From Dioscorea cayenensis subsp. rotundata (Eukaryota > Streptophyta > Magnoliopsida > Dioscoreales > Dioscoreaceae): a stretch of 64,000 bases of DNA. The position numbers were made by a program, and so were the translations under genes. Below, one piece after another: positions 24,071 through 38,097 of this stretch. The notes under the pieces are model-generated. The model was not told where the DNA came from and did not search any database. It saw nothing but the letters and a program-made list of their open reading frames with translations. Each line of letters begins with the position of its first letter. Within the stretch, counting starts at the first letter, position 1. The stretch covers positions 21,921,501-21,985,500 of the forward strand of contig NC_052474.1 of assembly GCF_009730915.1 (NCBI RefSeq), read 5' to 3'.

Positions 24071-27000
24071 TCAGAAGAAATCCATGTCCAAATATTTATC
24101 AGATGGTTTGACATCAAGCCCCAAAGACACATCTCCAGATGTTGATGGGGTGGAATCAACCAGCTTACCTGCAGTCAATTCATTTTTGAATGGCTTTGGA
24201 ACATCAGGTGGAGTTGTGCACCTTATTAGAGCCCAGTTAATACTCTGGAAGAAAGGATGCTGTTTTACCTCAGTTGCACCACGCCTGTATCCGATCCTTT
24301 GCTGAGGTTCTTTCACTAGCAAACCTCGGATCAAGTCCTTCGCCGCAAAGCTGACGGTTGGAGTCTCGGGGAACTTGAGAGATTCTCCTACCACATTGAA
24401 CAATGTGGCGCGATTCCCTGATCCTTTGAATGGTGTTTTGCCAAACAAAAGCTCATAGAGAAAAGATTCCGAATGTCCACCAGTCTACTGGACTTCCATG
24501 GCCTTCACCTTTGATGATCTCAGGGGCAAGGTACTCGTGAGTTCCTACAAAGGACATTGACCGTGCATTTGTGGGCTCTGCGATGAGCTCTGGGAGAGGG
24601 AGCACTTGATTGTAAACATCAACTTTGGGCTTGTTTCCTTGGTCGGATTTCTTGCCTTTTTTTGATCTGCTAAGCAATAAGCGTGGCGAGAAACAAGTTG
24701 GTTGAATACAAGAGGGCTGTATGCAACTGGGTTCAACACAGGCAGGTTGAGCACAATATCCAGAGTTCTTGGAATTGAAGTCCAGTTTTGATGATTTGAC
24801 TAAGGTTGGGGAGACTGCACACCGCAAAGAGAGGTCAAAATCGGAGAGCATGATATGGCCATCATCTCTCACCAAAACATTCTCTGGTTTTAGATCTCTG
24901 TATATAATCCCAAGCATGTGCAAGTACTCCAATGCAAGGAGGACTTCAGCTACGTAAAACCTGAACATAATCCATCACAAATCAAACTTCATAAAGTAAA
25001 GAAAATAATATTGTTCTTTAAACTAATGATTGTCATCCAAGTGAAGCAATAGGTAGCACTGGTAATGTAAATACATCAGCTTTCACATCTACAGAAAGAT
25101 ATGCATTGAGTAAATATACAAAGTATATAATTCATTCACTGATGGTAACCAAATCCTCTAGCCATAGATTTTAACTCAAGGAAACACCATCAAAACTCCA
25201 GAAATAAAAGATTGTCCAAGCAGAACAAAATCAGAAGTTTAAAATATTACTTTGGAAAGAGCGTGACAAAGCACCATCTAAATACCAATCTTAATAAAAA
25301 ATAACTTCCTTTATCCTCCAGTGTTGCTAATAGCGACCTTTGTATGCATCCCAATACCGTCCAAGGAGTACAATAACCAATCAATTATTGTTATTCCAAA
25401 CACCCAAACTATCCTTAATTATAAAAATTATAAACAACAAATGACACATTAAACTAATTAATTAACATAACACAAACACATCACACATTCAACTACATTT
25501 CTCAAAGTACCTTAATGCAAATATTGCTTTACATAATGATCAAAATGAAAAGTAGAACCAGGGCTTTAATGAAGAAGAAGAAGATAACATATGTAAAAGA
25601 GTTGGTGTTATCTTCAGTGATTTGACATTGTTCTCCTTAGTCCAATTGACAGAGGGGACCTATTTGCAACAAAAGAGGATAACGAAATGTCCTTTGCCAA
25701 ATACAGATACGGCAGGTCTGAAAACAGAAATAAACACATTGGTGGGAGTTATAAGAAATATATATCTATTTATATAAATATACATAAATATACATATAGC
25801 CATACAAAATTTATAGTATTCAGATAATGGCTCCCATACCTCACAGGTTTCTGCATCTCAAGGTCTTCAAGTGTGTTAATGACAACAATTTCTTTCCCGC
25901 TAAATTACTAAATCAGGATAATGGAAACTAGATAATAGTAGCTTATCTGACAACCTCTCAGGATGAAAATAAACTTTGAAGATTCTCGTTTCTCTATGGA
26001 ACGCCGCGCAAGACATGGTGAAAATTCTTACCCAGATGATCTACATACTTGTGTGAGAAGCTTAGGTGCTTTGGTTCTAACTTTTAGTTTGTCTTTGCTG
26101 ATTAGATCTAAATTTAAAATGATTGTTTGGGTCTTAAATTACACACCACTATCCTACTGAAAGTTGCAAAAAACTCCTTAAGCACATATTTGAACTAATC
26201 ATGGTACCCTTATCATTATTTATGCTACCAGTTTTGTTAGGTATAGCAAAACTAGAAGGCATGTAAGTACAATAAAGTTAACTACGAATATCACATGACC
26301 TTTTTCTCTACTCCAAATGTTCCAATTTTGCACCAAAAAATTCTCCAAATACGTTGTGGCAAAAGTTCCATCAATCTCCTCCAATTTAAGTATTACGCAA
26401 AACAAACCTTGGTGAATGAGTGAATGACATGAGGATGAAACATCTTATCACTTATTCTTTATTGTCACCAATTGAGGGTATCTTTTGAAGATCATTACAA
26501 TTACCTCACATTCTTTGTGGACAGTAAAGAATCAACAAGTTGAACAATATATCCACCTTGGATTTATGAATAAACTATACCATAAGAAAATTTTGGCACT
26601 AGATAAGAACTATACCATAAGAACTGGCACAAACCAAGACTATTATTCGTTTTTGGCTTTGAAAACCATCAAGTCTTTCAATGATTTCAGATGAAGATAA
26701 AAAAAAATATAAACCCCAACAACATTACGAGATTTTCCCTAACATATCACCCCAACAACTCATCAATAAAGAATAAGAATCCTTGATATGAGACCTCTTT
26801 TTGTATGTGACAATTTTCTCCAATACAAAACCACCCATGAGGTGCAACAACTCATTCTAGCATCAGGTATGACTATCGTGCTCATTGTAAAATTGAGAGC
26901 CTCGCAATCATAGACTTCATTAAAGTTGGCAACATGAAGTACTAGAAACTTGCACCCCCATCATGTTACATGTGCACTAAAATTCGACGAATCAGCAAAA

Positions 27001-28756
27001 CTAAATTCTGAAGAATACCTTTATAGTAGATTAAAGTAGAGCAGAGTGAAAAAAGTATCAATGCACAAGAAAGAAAGAAAACCACCTCCAAAATACTTGT
27101 TGATTTCTTTAAGTTGCTTGTTACTGCATGCAACTGAAAGAAGGTAAGAAAGAGATTTCAAAGTGAAAAGGGCGGAAGAAAGGATAGGAAGACCAAACAG
27201 GATCAAGGAAAAGTCAAAGGTGGTAAAAGTCATAATTCTTCTAATTCAAGCATTTTAGTTAGAAAACAACAGAACTAGCACTTATTCTGCCTACATCACT
27301 CTAAGTACAAGGTCAAGTAAATACTACAATTAACATAAAAAATTGGTAACATTAAATTCTAAGCACGAGTCGAACAACTTTGTTAAAGGAAACGTATTTT
27401 CTTGACAAAGGAATCAAATAAATAATAAAATGCTACTGCCTCCATAGTCTAATCCATTCTGTTTGACTTGGCAACTAGTTCATAATTTCAATCCAGATTT
27501 CCCGAAAGTTGTCCTAATACAATTTGCCTATGGAATCGTTGCTTTTGTGTCTTATTATTCTTGTTTATCTCCAATAGTTCATCCTCATCACTGCTTGCGC
27601 CAGTTTCAACAGAACATAAAACTATAAATCCTCATATCAATCACTGATCGCACAAACTTTTACAATATTTATCTTGCATTTATCCACATCTCTCCCATAG
27701 GAAAAAAAAACCAGTTTTAAATTGAATTCAACCAGGATTGCAAACTTCAAAACAAGATCACATCTTTCATGCATAATTTATAAAGAAATGGATACATCAA
27801 TTATTTACAATACGAGATAGACATGTAAAAGATAGATTAAAACAAGAGCAAGATAAGCTGCAAACTCACCTGGCTGCCTGCTCAGTAAAATACTTTCCCG
27901 ACTGCCTTTGGCGCAGTGCATGAAGGTCTCCACCAGGGCAGAACTCCATCACCAGGCAAGAGAACTTCTCAGTCTCAAAGTGCGTGTAAAGGGTGGGCAG
28001 GAACGGGTGATCAAGGCACTGAAGAATCTCCCTCTCCGTCTGAGCCCTCGCGAGTTTCTTCCTGCTCGCCAGCAGAGCCTTGTCCATCAACTTCATGGCG
28101 AAGCACGCCCTCGTCCCGTCTAACTCCGAGAGGTACACACTCCCAATGTCCCCGCAACCGAGCCTCTTCAAAAGCCTGAAGTGGCTCAGCCCCAGCGCTC
28201 CGTCCCGAGACCTCACGGCGCTAATGGCCTCCCACCGCGGGTCATTCCCTTTATGCGGTTTGTTCACGCTGCCGCCGAGGCTATACGAGCTACTCTCATC
28301 GCTCGCGTCACTGCCCGTGCTTCCAGCCCTGCAGACGCTACTGCTATTCCTCCCCCCACCGAGATCCCTAACCTTTCCGATCCCCACACCAACGATCCCA
28401 TCACTGGCCCTAGCCGTAACAAAACTATCCTTCGCTTCCGTGAACTGGGGCTCACTACAAAAGCTCTCACTAATGGCGGTCTGGTAGCACATGCTAGTCG
28501 AAGGAGAAGCCTCCTGCACGCGATCGGAAGAGCCGATCCGCCCCTCAAAAGGGGGATCATCCATCGAATCTTGAAGAACACCAGCACACTTCATATGAGC
28601 CGAAGCGCAAGCACTATCTTCTCGAACTCCACTCAAATGGGGATGATTCTGGAGAGAAGATCCAACTCCGATGGCGATGGCGCTAGCGGCGCCATTGATG
28701 AGATTCTTGGGGTTGGGGATAGCAGCAGCCATGGGACTAGGGAGAGAAGGGTTCAA
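24071..28756 (-). CDS. D6PK/PVPK-1-like AGCVIII serine/threonine kinase
   Basis: An AGC kinase of the plant AGCVIII group. D6PK members phosphorylate PIN auxin exporters at the plasma membrane. Two exons: 28756-27870 and 24960-24071, with one 2.9-kb intron at the position typical of this group. A Ser-rich N-terminal region of about 190 residues precedes the kinase: GCGDIGSVY loop, [16 protein letters not shown], then DFD instead of DFG (LSDFDLSL), a hallmark of AGCVIII. A Cys/Pro/Ser-rich insertion ([15 protein letters not shown]) lies between subdomains VII and VIII, then HEYLAPEI and DWWTFGI. The C-terminus DMDFF is the PDK1-docking hydrophobic end. After FGIF one extra base gives TGA at 24453-24455; the next frame resumes with [16 protein letters not shown]. 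With that base discounted the protein has about 591 residues. Auxin function is inferred from the family. Confidence 0.9.
24453..24464 (-). other. Frame break in the AGC kinase, subdomain IX (one extra base)
   Basis: The coding strand reads VDWWTFGIF and then TTTTCTC instead of the TTTCTC needed for the family sequence [10 protein letters not shown], so TGA appears at 24453-24455. The AAAA run on the + strand (24461-24464) is the likely site. Everything on both sides is conserved. Confidence 0.9.
24961..27869 (-). other. 2.9-kb intron of the AGC kinase gene
   Basis: AT-rich intron with no gene recognised. It contains a short direct repeat, AACTATACCATAAGAA, near 26574 and 26609, and no terminal inverted repeats that I could find. 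It is much longer than the other introns of neighbouring kinase genes, so an old insertion is possible but not demonstrated. Confidence 0.5.
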
Positions 28757-31700
28757 GAAGAGGATAACGCCATTAGAGGCGATCCAAGAACGCCAAAGAA
28801 GAGGAGGAATCGATGGAGAAACGGACCTGGAGCTCCGAGCGAAGGGGACGGAGAAAGACGAAGAAGACGACGACGTCGGTGTTTTGTCTTCTCACTTTCG
28901 ATTGGTACCCTTTTAATTATTGATATTATACTTTTTTTTTTCTTTTTTGCGAATATCACCCTGAAATTTTGCTTATTTTTAAAGAAAGATCATTAACTTT
29001 TGTTTTCTTTTTTGATAATTTATTTTATTTTTTATTTTTTTTAATAAATTTTGCTATGAGTCTTGAGGGGGGTGACTTTGTTGCTTGCCTTTGAATTTCT
29101 TCTTATATTTTGATTTTTTTTTTCCTTTCATTAAATTCTAGAAACGATAGATTGTAAACTCTAAAGTCTAAATCAGTGCAAAAAAATGTACTGAAAATTT
29201 TGTAAAAAAATATATATCTTTTTGGCAGGTGATTTTTAATATATACAAAAATATGTAAACTCTTTTGCTTAAAATGATCTCTAAGTGTTTAGTACCATTT
29301 GTATCAACTCTAGTTTTTACTAGAATTTATTAAAAAATTATAATTAATATAATTTTTTTTTACTCATATACTTGTTTAATATTATTATAATATATAAAAA
29401 TATATCTGATGTCTTTGTATAATTATTCAAATATGAAATAATTTAATTTATTACAGAAATATTTTGATAATTTTTTTTTTGAATAATAGACGACAAGCGC
29501 TTTTTTTTATGAATATAAACAGTAGTACTGGAACCCGGATGTACAATATTTACAGTATAAAAATAGTATAAGAATCCCGAATAAACAGTGTATGAACAGT
29601 ACGGGGAACAGTACTATTGGGGTATTTTGATAAATTTTTGAAAATAATGATTGGAACACAAAAAAAAAACTATAATTAAAAATAGGTTTATTTATTTATT
29701 TATTTTAGGAAAAAATGATGTCACAATATTGAAATGATTGAAGCATTGAGTTTGGTGTGAAACTTTTGTTCCTTGTTGGTCACTATCAAATGTTTTTAAC
29801 AAAATAAAAACATCACAAAAATACAAAACATGAAACACCCATTTCCAAAGTGAGAAGTTTCTTTGGATTTTACAAATCCAATGCCTTTGTCTCATTTTTT
29901 AAATGTTTTGTGTGGATGCAAATGCCCCATTGTTTCTTTCTTTTATTAATTATAAAAAATTAAAAAAAATTAATTGAACGTAACTTTTCATGTGCTTTTT
30001 GTGGTTGTCCACATGCTTTGCAATTTTTATTTGATTTGATATTATTATTATTTTTAAATTTTGTGGAATGAGTCTTAACATGCAACAATATCAAGGTTCA
30101 TTCAATGTGCCTTTTTATAAATTTGTAACTTATGGGACAAGTGAGATTACAAATTAAATTAGAATGACCAATTCAGATGGGATAAAGTTTTTATTTTCTT
30201 GTCTCTTGTGATTCTTAAGATCATGAGAATCTAGTGATTGGTATAATTTCTAGTTATAAACTATATATATTATAATTTTTTTTTAAAAATATATAAATTA
30301 TATTTATTTTAATTTAAGAATAAAAAAATAATTTATTTGATGTATGAATTTCAGGAAGAACTTAAATAATATATTATATTGATTTTACTGTTTTGATGTG
30401 GCAACACATAAAGATGTCATATTCAATAACAATAATAACTACATAAATTATTATTTTTATGTTGTTTTTTCAACGTACAAAAAATATAAATAAACCAAGT
30501 TCAAATATATCTTTTTCGTAAGATTTTTATTAAACGTTTTTAATATACCTTTTTTTAATGTATGACACCTCATTTGAAGAGCTTTCCATTGTTTTCTATA
30601 AAACATCTATCGACTTTTTAAAGATATACCCGCATCATCTTAATTGATAATTAAAAAATTATTATTGAGATAAATTCATCCATTAATTTGTTATTTCTAA
30701 TAATTTATGGCATTCATCTCAAAATTCTCAACGTGACACACATTGAGGAGTATGTTAGAATTTATTTTTTTATTTATTTTTTTTTCTTTTTGGTAGTTAA
30801 TATGATCGACAACTGACCAAGACAATATATATATATATACATATACACATATTATAAAACATTGCCTTTTTGTCTTTACTAAAAATAAGTGTTCATTTCT
30901 CAAAATTTTTTCTGATATATTCATTTTTCTTGGGATAAATCAAGTAACAATCTTTAATCATCAATCATCAATTAATGATTTGGTAAAGCATGATAAAAAG
31001 GAAAAGTTTTAACTATTTCCATTTATTTTACCTAAAATAAAAGGCATGATTTTTTGAGGATCTTAAATAAATAAAGAAATGATGAATAAATTTAGAAGAA
31101 AATAAAACTTTATTGAATTCTTTCTTAATATATATATATATATATACATATTGTGATCATTATTTAAAAAAATATGATAAAAGCTAGTCATTTATTTGTT
31201 AAAGTAAAATTTTAAAAATATAAAATGAAATTTTTTATTTTCATTGGCTTACATTTATTTTTTCTAATATCCACTGAAAATAGACTAAAATATAATTTTA
31301 ACAATTAACATACATACACAAAAACTATTTTTCATTTCTTTGGGATTATATATGATACAACTTTTTATTCTCATTAATTAAAAAAATACGGACAAAACAA
31401 ATAAAACAACTTAAAACATGATCTTTAAAAATTGAAAATATAACTTTGATGCATCGTCAATGATGTGGCACACTCTTCACACATTCGAAATATTTTTAGG
31501 AGAATTTACATATATACCCTTAGAAAAAATTACACACATATATATACACCCTCATGCTAATTAAATCAAGGGAAGCATTAAAAACAAAAGACTCGATTGT
31601 AAGTACTAATCACTAAACTAGTTTTTATCATATACTAAAAGCATTGAGAAAAAGATAGGACTTTTCCTAGTGGGTTATATTTTTGTCTTTTATAACTATT

Positions 31701-32221
31701 TTTTTTTATTTTATAAATATGGGCAAATCACATGTCAAAAACAGACATATAAAAATTAAATTTTACAATACTTACATTTTTCACTTACGCAATCTGTGAT
31801 TTAAATCACCTCTTCAAAAATATAAACATTCTATACAGAAGACCCAATGCACTTAGACCAAACAATCGTTGGCTTTATAACTACGTGGACTTGTAGATAT
31901 TCAAATAGTATATATATACACAAGTGCCTCAATATTAAGGGGTATGCACACAAATTTTAATTTATTCAAGGGGTATAAATGCAAATGGCTCAATATTAAA
32001 ATTGTTTATTTATTAATTTATATTAAAATAAATGGGCTTTAATTCAAATCGTTGACTTTTGACGAATCCAAGAAAGTGCACAAATACCGGAAAACACTCT
32101 TTTTTCCGTTTTCCATCGCTTTCCGCGTGTTCTTCACTGAATCTATAAATAAAAAAATTCAAATAAAAATCGAAACTTTTTCCAAATTTCTCTCAAATCT
32201 TCAGCTCATTCGATCACAGCA
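28757..32221. other. Divergent intergenic region, AGC kinase / GT77 (about 3.5 kb)
   Basis: Strongly AT-rich, with many (TA)n tracts such as 30826-30839 and 31131-31146. A stretch at about 29515-29635 carries repeated ACAGTA/AACAGT words and may be a transposon remnant, but no ends could be set. Positions 31915-32010 repeat the phrase CAATATTAA and GGGGTAT. The stretch 32040-32221 probably holds the promoter and leader of the GT77 gene. No coding signal was seen. Confidence 0.5.
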
Positions 32222-35200
32222 ATGGCTACCAAGCTTAGTATCAAGATCAAGGATGCTAAATTCCTCCATTTCCTCTCCAAGCTCATGGTATTCATCCTCT
32301 TTTCTCCATTGATTCAATCTCTGATTCTTATCTCTTGATCTCTTCTTCTTCTTCTTCTTCTTCAGATGATGCTGGGATTGTTCTTGTTCTTTGTATGGAT
32401 GCTTGGATTTGCCATGCTTGTTGGGTTTGGGTCCATTCAATGGGAAAGAAACAAGGATTGGAGGAGTTGTTGGGATGGAGAGAGGATGGGGAGGATAACC
32501 ATTTTCTCTGCGCCGAAACCCTTGAAGAATGGGGGTGATTTGGTGGGAGAGAGGCAGGAGCTGGCTGTTCGGTCATGGCTGGCATTGTCTTCAGATGTGG
32601 ATGTTGTTCTCTTTGGCCATCATCCTTCAATCTTTGCTTTTGCTGCAAAGCTTGGTTCCAGAGTTGCTGTTGAATCCCAAATAGACTTCACGTATGTCAA
32701 ACTTGCTCTTTTTTTTTTTCTGGTGGAAATGAATTGGTTCTGGATATTGAGCTTCAGGTGTTTGTTGAAATGCTTCATGCTTTCTTTCTTTACTGTGAAT
32801 CTCTGATTTCCTTGGCTGTTCTGAAGTTAAGTAATTTAAGCAATGTGGTTTTGTTTAGTTGTAGCTGAGAGGGTTTGAATTTGTTCTACTTGTGAGTGAT
32901 GGGGTTCATTTCATTCCTGGCCGCAAATGTTTGCATTTTATAACGCCGTGGCCACAAAACATTTTGTTATAAAACAAACACCACTTAACTTTTTTTGGGT
33001 TGCACATGTGGCCATAATGGCCTATTTTAAAGTTGTTTCCAGTGAGCTTGCTGATGTGGAGCTGATATGGCATCGGAAACAGCCTTAAACCAAGCCATTA
33101 TGGCCACAGGTGCAACTGGAGAAAAAATAAGTGGCTTTTGTGTTATAAAAAAAAAGTTTTGTGGCCACCGCGTTATAAAGTATGAATATTTGTGACCGTA
33201 AGTGAAATGAACTCGTGGGTGATTTGTATGGTTTGAGTGAGTGTTTTGAAAGGTATTGTAGTGATAAATGTTGGCTAGTTTTTATATGTTTAAGAAACAT
33301 TGGCCATGGTTTTGCTTTCTTATTCTCGGAAGATGGAGACTAAATAAGCGAGAACTCATAAGCAAAAGAAAGTAATGGTATTGAGATGGAGATGTCCTCA
33401 AAGGATTGTGAAGGGACTAGAGATTGTAAGATTTAAGGAACTTAGTTTGAGGCTTATTTCCTTCATGTTAAATATGCTTTTGGATTGGTTTGATGCAAGA
33501 TGGAAAAAAGATTTTACTATATGGGAGAATTGTGAAGGAACTTAGTAGGAACGGTGTTGTAGGATTATGGAGCTAACTGCAGTATTTATTACCTGTGGCT
33601 ATGATTTGTTTAGGTCTCAAATATAAGAAACAGAGTAAGCACACAATAGAATTTGGTATTTTGGATAACCTCTTAAATTTAATATATTCACATGATTTCC
33701 TTTTTATCTATCTTTATCTGCCAAATTTATCTCTGTCATGACTGTGAGTCATTTTTTACCAGTTTTAAAACTAAATGTACTCTTGGTTGTTCAACACTTG
33801 AAATCAGCAGTTCAATTCGTTGATGAATAATTTCTGTGATCAACTGATTTATTGATAAAAGGGTAACAGTATGAATTTCCCCTAAAATTACTAACCATCA
33901 TAAATTTTTTGGGGAACATTGATGTATGTTAAAAACTTAAAATACACCCAGATGCCATGAATTTCATGCTTAACTTTCACATTTCAAGAGGGGAACATTT
34001 CACTTTATCAGTATCATTGTGTGCTGTAGTTTTTTAAAAAAAAAATCAAACAATTGACACTAGTGAAAATTTACTAGCATGAATGATACTTTGGTGAAAT
34101 CTTGTTTTTGATGCAATGTCATTTTAGGTTCCTTGATACCCCATTCTTTCACTCTATGGTTGCAAGATCTCAAACTATGCCTGGAATTTCTATTTTTGTG
34201 GATCCTGAGATTATTCTTCTACCAAATATTTTAACCACATTGTGTGTTACAAGCACACTTAACCATGATTGGTTCTTGGTATCAATTTCAACATACATTT
34301 CTTACTTCCCTTATCATTTAGATGATGGTGGAAATTACTGGTTAGAATATGATGGTGACAAGGTAAACATCGAGAAGGTATGTATGTAGGTATTCATTAT
34401 TTCAGAAACCTTGCAAATCATATGAATGTTATGATAGACTAACTACTGTTTCACATCTTAAACCAGCTGCAGGATTTTGTGGTTCAAGAACAGGAACACA
34501 GAAATGGCAGTGGGAGACTTCTTATTGCGTGGAACTCTGGAGATCTTTCACTACATGCTGGTGTTCTTCCACCTTTCCATTACTTGCAAGGTTTGCACAA
34601 TGAATGGCTTTTAAATGAGGTGTTGTCGTCAGAATTTAGGTTTGTGTTTGATGCCAGCGAGGTCATATCTAGTTTCTATCCTGAACAATTGGGGGAATGG
34701 TCTCATGAATTTCGGATGACTAATGGTAATGTTGACGGAATAGATTGGGAATATAGTGGAAATTGTGAGCAAGCATTGCTTTATGGATCTCTTTGTTGCC
34801 GACCGAAAAATATATCTAATAACATAGCTAAACTCGTGAAACATTCCGGGAGATATGTTTTCATTAATCCAGAGAAAGACATCCTTTATTCTGTCCAAGG
34901 ATTTCATAGACATGCATATCAGCACTTGAAACTAGTGTCCGGTCAAAAGCAGGGAATTTTACAGTTGTTTCCAAGGTTTCAATTGATCACACAAGAGGAA
35001 AAATTGATTACTACTGGGGGTAGTGATAAATTGGACACTGTTAGTACAACCTCCATGAAGCTATGCAAGGATTCATCGGCAAGGTCAAGCCACTTACATT
35101 TTCCCTATTCTCTAGAATCCCTCCTTCAGCTTGTTGCAGACCAGAATAAATCTGTTGTCCTTGCAGTTTCTGGAGACAATTATAAGGACATGCTTATGAA

Positions 35201-37157
35201 TTGGGTGTGTCGTTTACGGCATTTGCTGGTCACAAATTTTATAGTCTGTGCCCTTGACATTGAGACTTACAAGTTCTCAATATTGCAGGTATGCTGTTTC
35301 TCTTTTGCTTTCATTCATTGTGCATAGTTGTAAGAAAATTTTTCTTTTCTCTGCTTTACATTAGTGTATAATTTGATAAAAGGCGATTTGGATTTGTAGG
35401 GACTGCCAGTCTTCATGGACACACTTGCTCCGAGTAATATCAGTTTCGATGACTGTCACTTTGGCACTGAATGCTTTCAGAGAGTGACTAAAGTAAAATC
35501 TCGAATTGTTCTACAGATACTAAAATTGGGATACAATGTGTTGTTGAGTGATGTGGATGTGTATTGGTTTGAGAATCCATTGCCTTTTTTGTACTCCTTT
35601 GGTTCTGCTACATTGGTGGCACAGTCAGATGAATACAATGAGACAGGTAATCCTTAACACAGTTTTCAGGATACTTCATTACTTGACATAATGTCTTTCT
35701 AATTGTCATCCTGATGCAAGGGTTGTTTTTCCATGTCTGCAGTTTTTATGGCATTTTTAATGAGAAAGGAATTTTTTATTTATCATATCACAACTTATTC
35801 ATAATTTACTCACCCTACCTTAATAGAGTACTTGTACTAAACGGTAACATTTCAGCATGCTAACATCTAACTATTTCAAATTGTTCCACTGAATTATCAT
35901 CCTTGTTGGCTGATTGAAAGAAACCTAATTTTTGACATCAACCACAGAGTTCAGATATTCTATTTACTGATTTGCATGTCTGTCCTCCATGCACCATGAT
36001 AAATTGCAGCCTATTTTGGTTGAAAAGAAACATTGATGGCACAAGCTAGGTTTGTATTTTCACTGTAAAGCTATTAAATTCATGCAAACTTTCATCCTTG
36101 TTCACAGATGTTAGATTGTCGCATTTATGACAAAATCCTCTCTCTAATCGTAATCGTTTAAACACAACGTATCCTCCTACAAGCACATCTGTATCCTCCT
36201 ACAAGCACATTTAGATTCTTGTAGAGACTCATTCTAATAATAATGGTGGATCTATAAGTATTGACCGCAAAGGCTTCTTGTATATCATAAGATACTATGC
36301 TTGAATGAAATAAATGTAAAATTTAGTGTTGATAACTTTGTAGATAATGAAGCCAACAATTTCAAGGAAACTATCCCAAGCATAACATAGTTTAAGATTT
36401 ATATAGTGTAAAATTTTCCCCACTGTAAAACACAGTTACAGGATATATAAATAATCTTGCAGATAATGTAACTTGAGTTGGAGAAAACTACCCCCACCAT
36501 ATATGCTAATGAAGGACATAGTTACAAAATGTATCAATATATATAGGCTTTATTAGAGCTAGGATAAGGCCAACTAAACTAAGAAAGATATATGCTAACC
36601 GATATTATTTGTCATGTATATGAAATTGTGTCATTCTCTTTGAAAGTTATCATCAACTTCAGCTTTCAGGTTAACTTGTACTTGCTTTCACCTGGATTCT
36701 TTGTGTATCAGTGCCCATAAATCTACCACGGCGGCTGAACTCGGGTTTTTACTTTGTTAACTCTGATCCTTCCACCATAGCTGCAATGGAAAAGGTGGTG
36801 AAACATGCCTCAATTTCAGACTTATCCGAACAGCCAAGCTTCTATGATGTTTTATGCGGTGAGGGTGGCCTTTACCGTATTGGTGATAATCAGTGCCTTG
36901 AACCCTCTACAAATCTCACTGTGCATTTTCTGGATAGAAATCGGTTTCCAAATGGAGCTTACAAAGGTTTATGGGAGAAGCATAATGTGACATCAGCCTG
37001 TGTGAAGCAAGGTTGCATTGTCCTTCATAACAACTGGATCAGTGGGAGGAAGAGGAAACTGGAACGCCAAGTGCGATCTGGCCTCTGGGTTTATGATACC
37101 AGCTCTAGAATGTGCGTGCAGAGTTGGCAACGGGTTCATTTTACAAGTTATTTCTAA
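32222..37157 (+). CDS. RAY1: GT77 glycosyltransferase, RAY1-like beta-arabinofuranosyltransferase
   Basis: A type II Golgi membrane glycosyltransferase resembling Arabidopsis RAY1 (REDUCED ARABINOSE YARIV 1, family GT77), which adds arabinose to cell-wall glycans. Exons: 32222-32287, 32366-32691, 34128-34377, 34467-35288, 35400-35646 and 36712-37157; all are GT/AG and in frame, giving about 718 residues. A short cytoplasmic tail is followed by one membrane anchor (MMLGLFLFFVWMLGFAMLVG). The first luminal half reads ITIFSAPKPL, ELAVRSWLALS and DWFLVSIS. The second half carries LKLGYNVLLSDVDVYWFENP with the DVD metal-binding motif and LNSGFYFVNSD, and ends in QRVHFTSYF. Family placement is firm; the exact GT77 subgroup, and hence the symbol, is from memory. 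Confidence 0.8.
32904..33212. mobile_element. Foldback MITE in intron 2 of the GT77 gene
   Basis: About 309 bp bounded by GTTCATTTCATTCCTGGC and an imperfect inverted copy ending GTAAGTGAAATGAAC. The inverted similarity continues inward for over 100 bp, including TATAACGC(C/G)GTGGCCAC, GTTGCAC(A/C)TGTGGCC and CCATAATGGC words on both arms. There is no internal coding capacity. The superfamily is not assigned because no clean target-site duplication is visible. Confidence 0.75.
36169..36212. repeat. 22-bp perfect-register tandem duplication
   Basis: The unit GTATCCTCCTACAAGCACAT plus two bases occurs twice head to tail with a single mismatch (CT versus TT at the end), in the last intron of the GT77 gene. 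It is recent by its identity and has no evident function. Confidence 0.9.
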
Positions 37158-38097
37158 ATTTTGGTGGGCATTGCTGCCGCATTTTTAAGCCAGAGGGCAA
37201 AATTATTGGCTGCAGTAATGTTGGAGATTTGGTTCAACACATTGAAGGCATTGCATTCAGTTTATTTCTGGATGTTCCTAAGGCAAGTTCTTTATCTGAG
37301 AATGTTTATTCCACATCAAAGTCAGTTTATGAATCAGCTGAATATTGACCAGGAAGAATAGCAACACTTTAAGTATGTCATGACAACACAACTATGTTTG
37401 GATAGAGCTCTTTAAATGTCAAATGATCAAATGCACGGAGAAGGAAATTTAATTCTTCACCTCGTTGACTGGTAGGTATTTGCCAATCTCGTAGTTTTGG
37501 TCGGAGGTGCTCAATGATTGACATGGCTCACTTATTTCTTGAGAACAGAAGCTGTTACCAGACCATATGCAATGCAGATGCTATATTAATCTGCATGGGA
37601 GATTTTCCTAGTGTTTTGCCAACAGTTTCATGGGAGCAGCAGCATTGTTTAGACACAGCACCTAAGTAAATTTTCATGTAATTTTGCTTCCTGCTAAATT
37701 ACTTGCAATCAATGATCTTGTCGATTTCACCTCTATATTTAATTAGATTAATTGGTGATGTTGTTCTGTTATGTAAAGTTACTAAGTTTGGGCAAGCAAA
37801 TAATCTCTCCTGGACCGAAAAAAAATGTACAACCATTCTGCAATGCACAATAATAAGCATTCATTCCAGGGACAAACTAGAAAAGTATTGGCAATTGAGA
37901 AGGCATGATAACTTTTTTGTTTTGCATTTTATGTTTCTACGTGTACATGTTCATGTAAAATAACTGTAAACAATGATGTGTTTATACAAGTATACTCATT
38001 GTCTTCATAGACCTTAATTTATGCACAAAAAAAACTAGGAGGAGACAACAAGAGTTGTTAGTATGAATGAAATTCTTGGTACTTGCCTTGCTGGTTG
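37158..38097. other. Convergent intergenic region, GT77 / PDR transporter
   Basis: About 940 bp between two convergent stops. It should hold the 3' UTR of the GT77 gene on the left and that of the transporter on the right. The short open frames here (for example 37703-37963) have no recognisable similarity, and no element was found. Confidence 0.6.

Noticed and set aside
24071..24968. Two separate kinase-fragment genes (24453-24968 and 24071-24448)
   Set aside because: Together they form one AGC kinase exon split by a single extra base.
28181..28996. 271-residue open frame on the + strand
   Set aside because: It is antisense to the GC-richer first exon of the AGC kinase, has low-complexity Arg/Ser content and shows no known motif.
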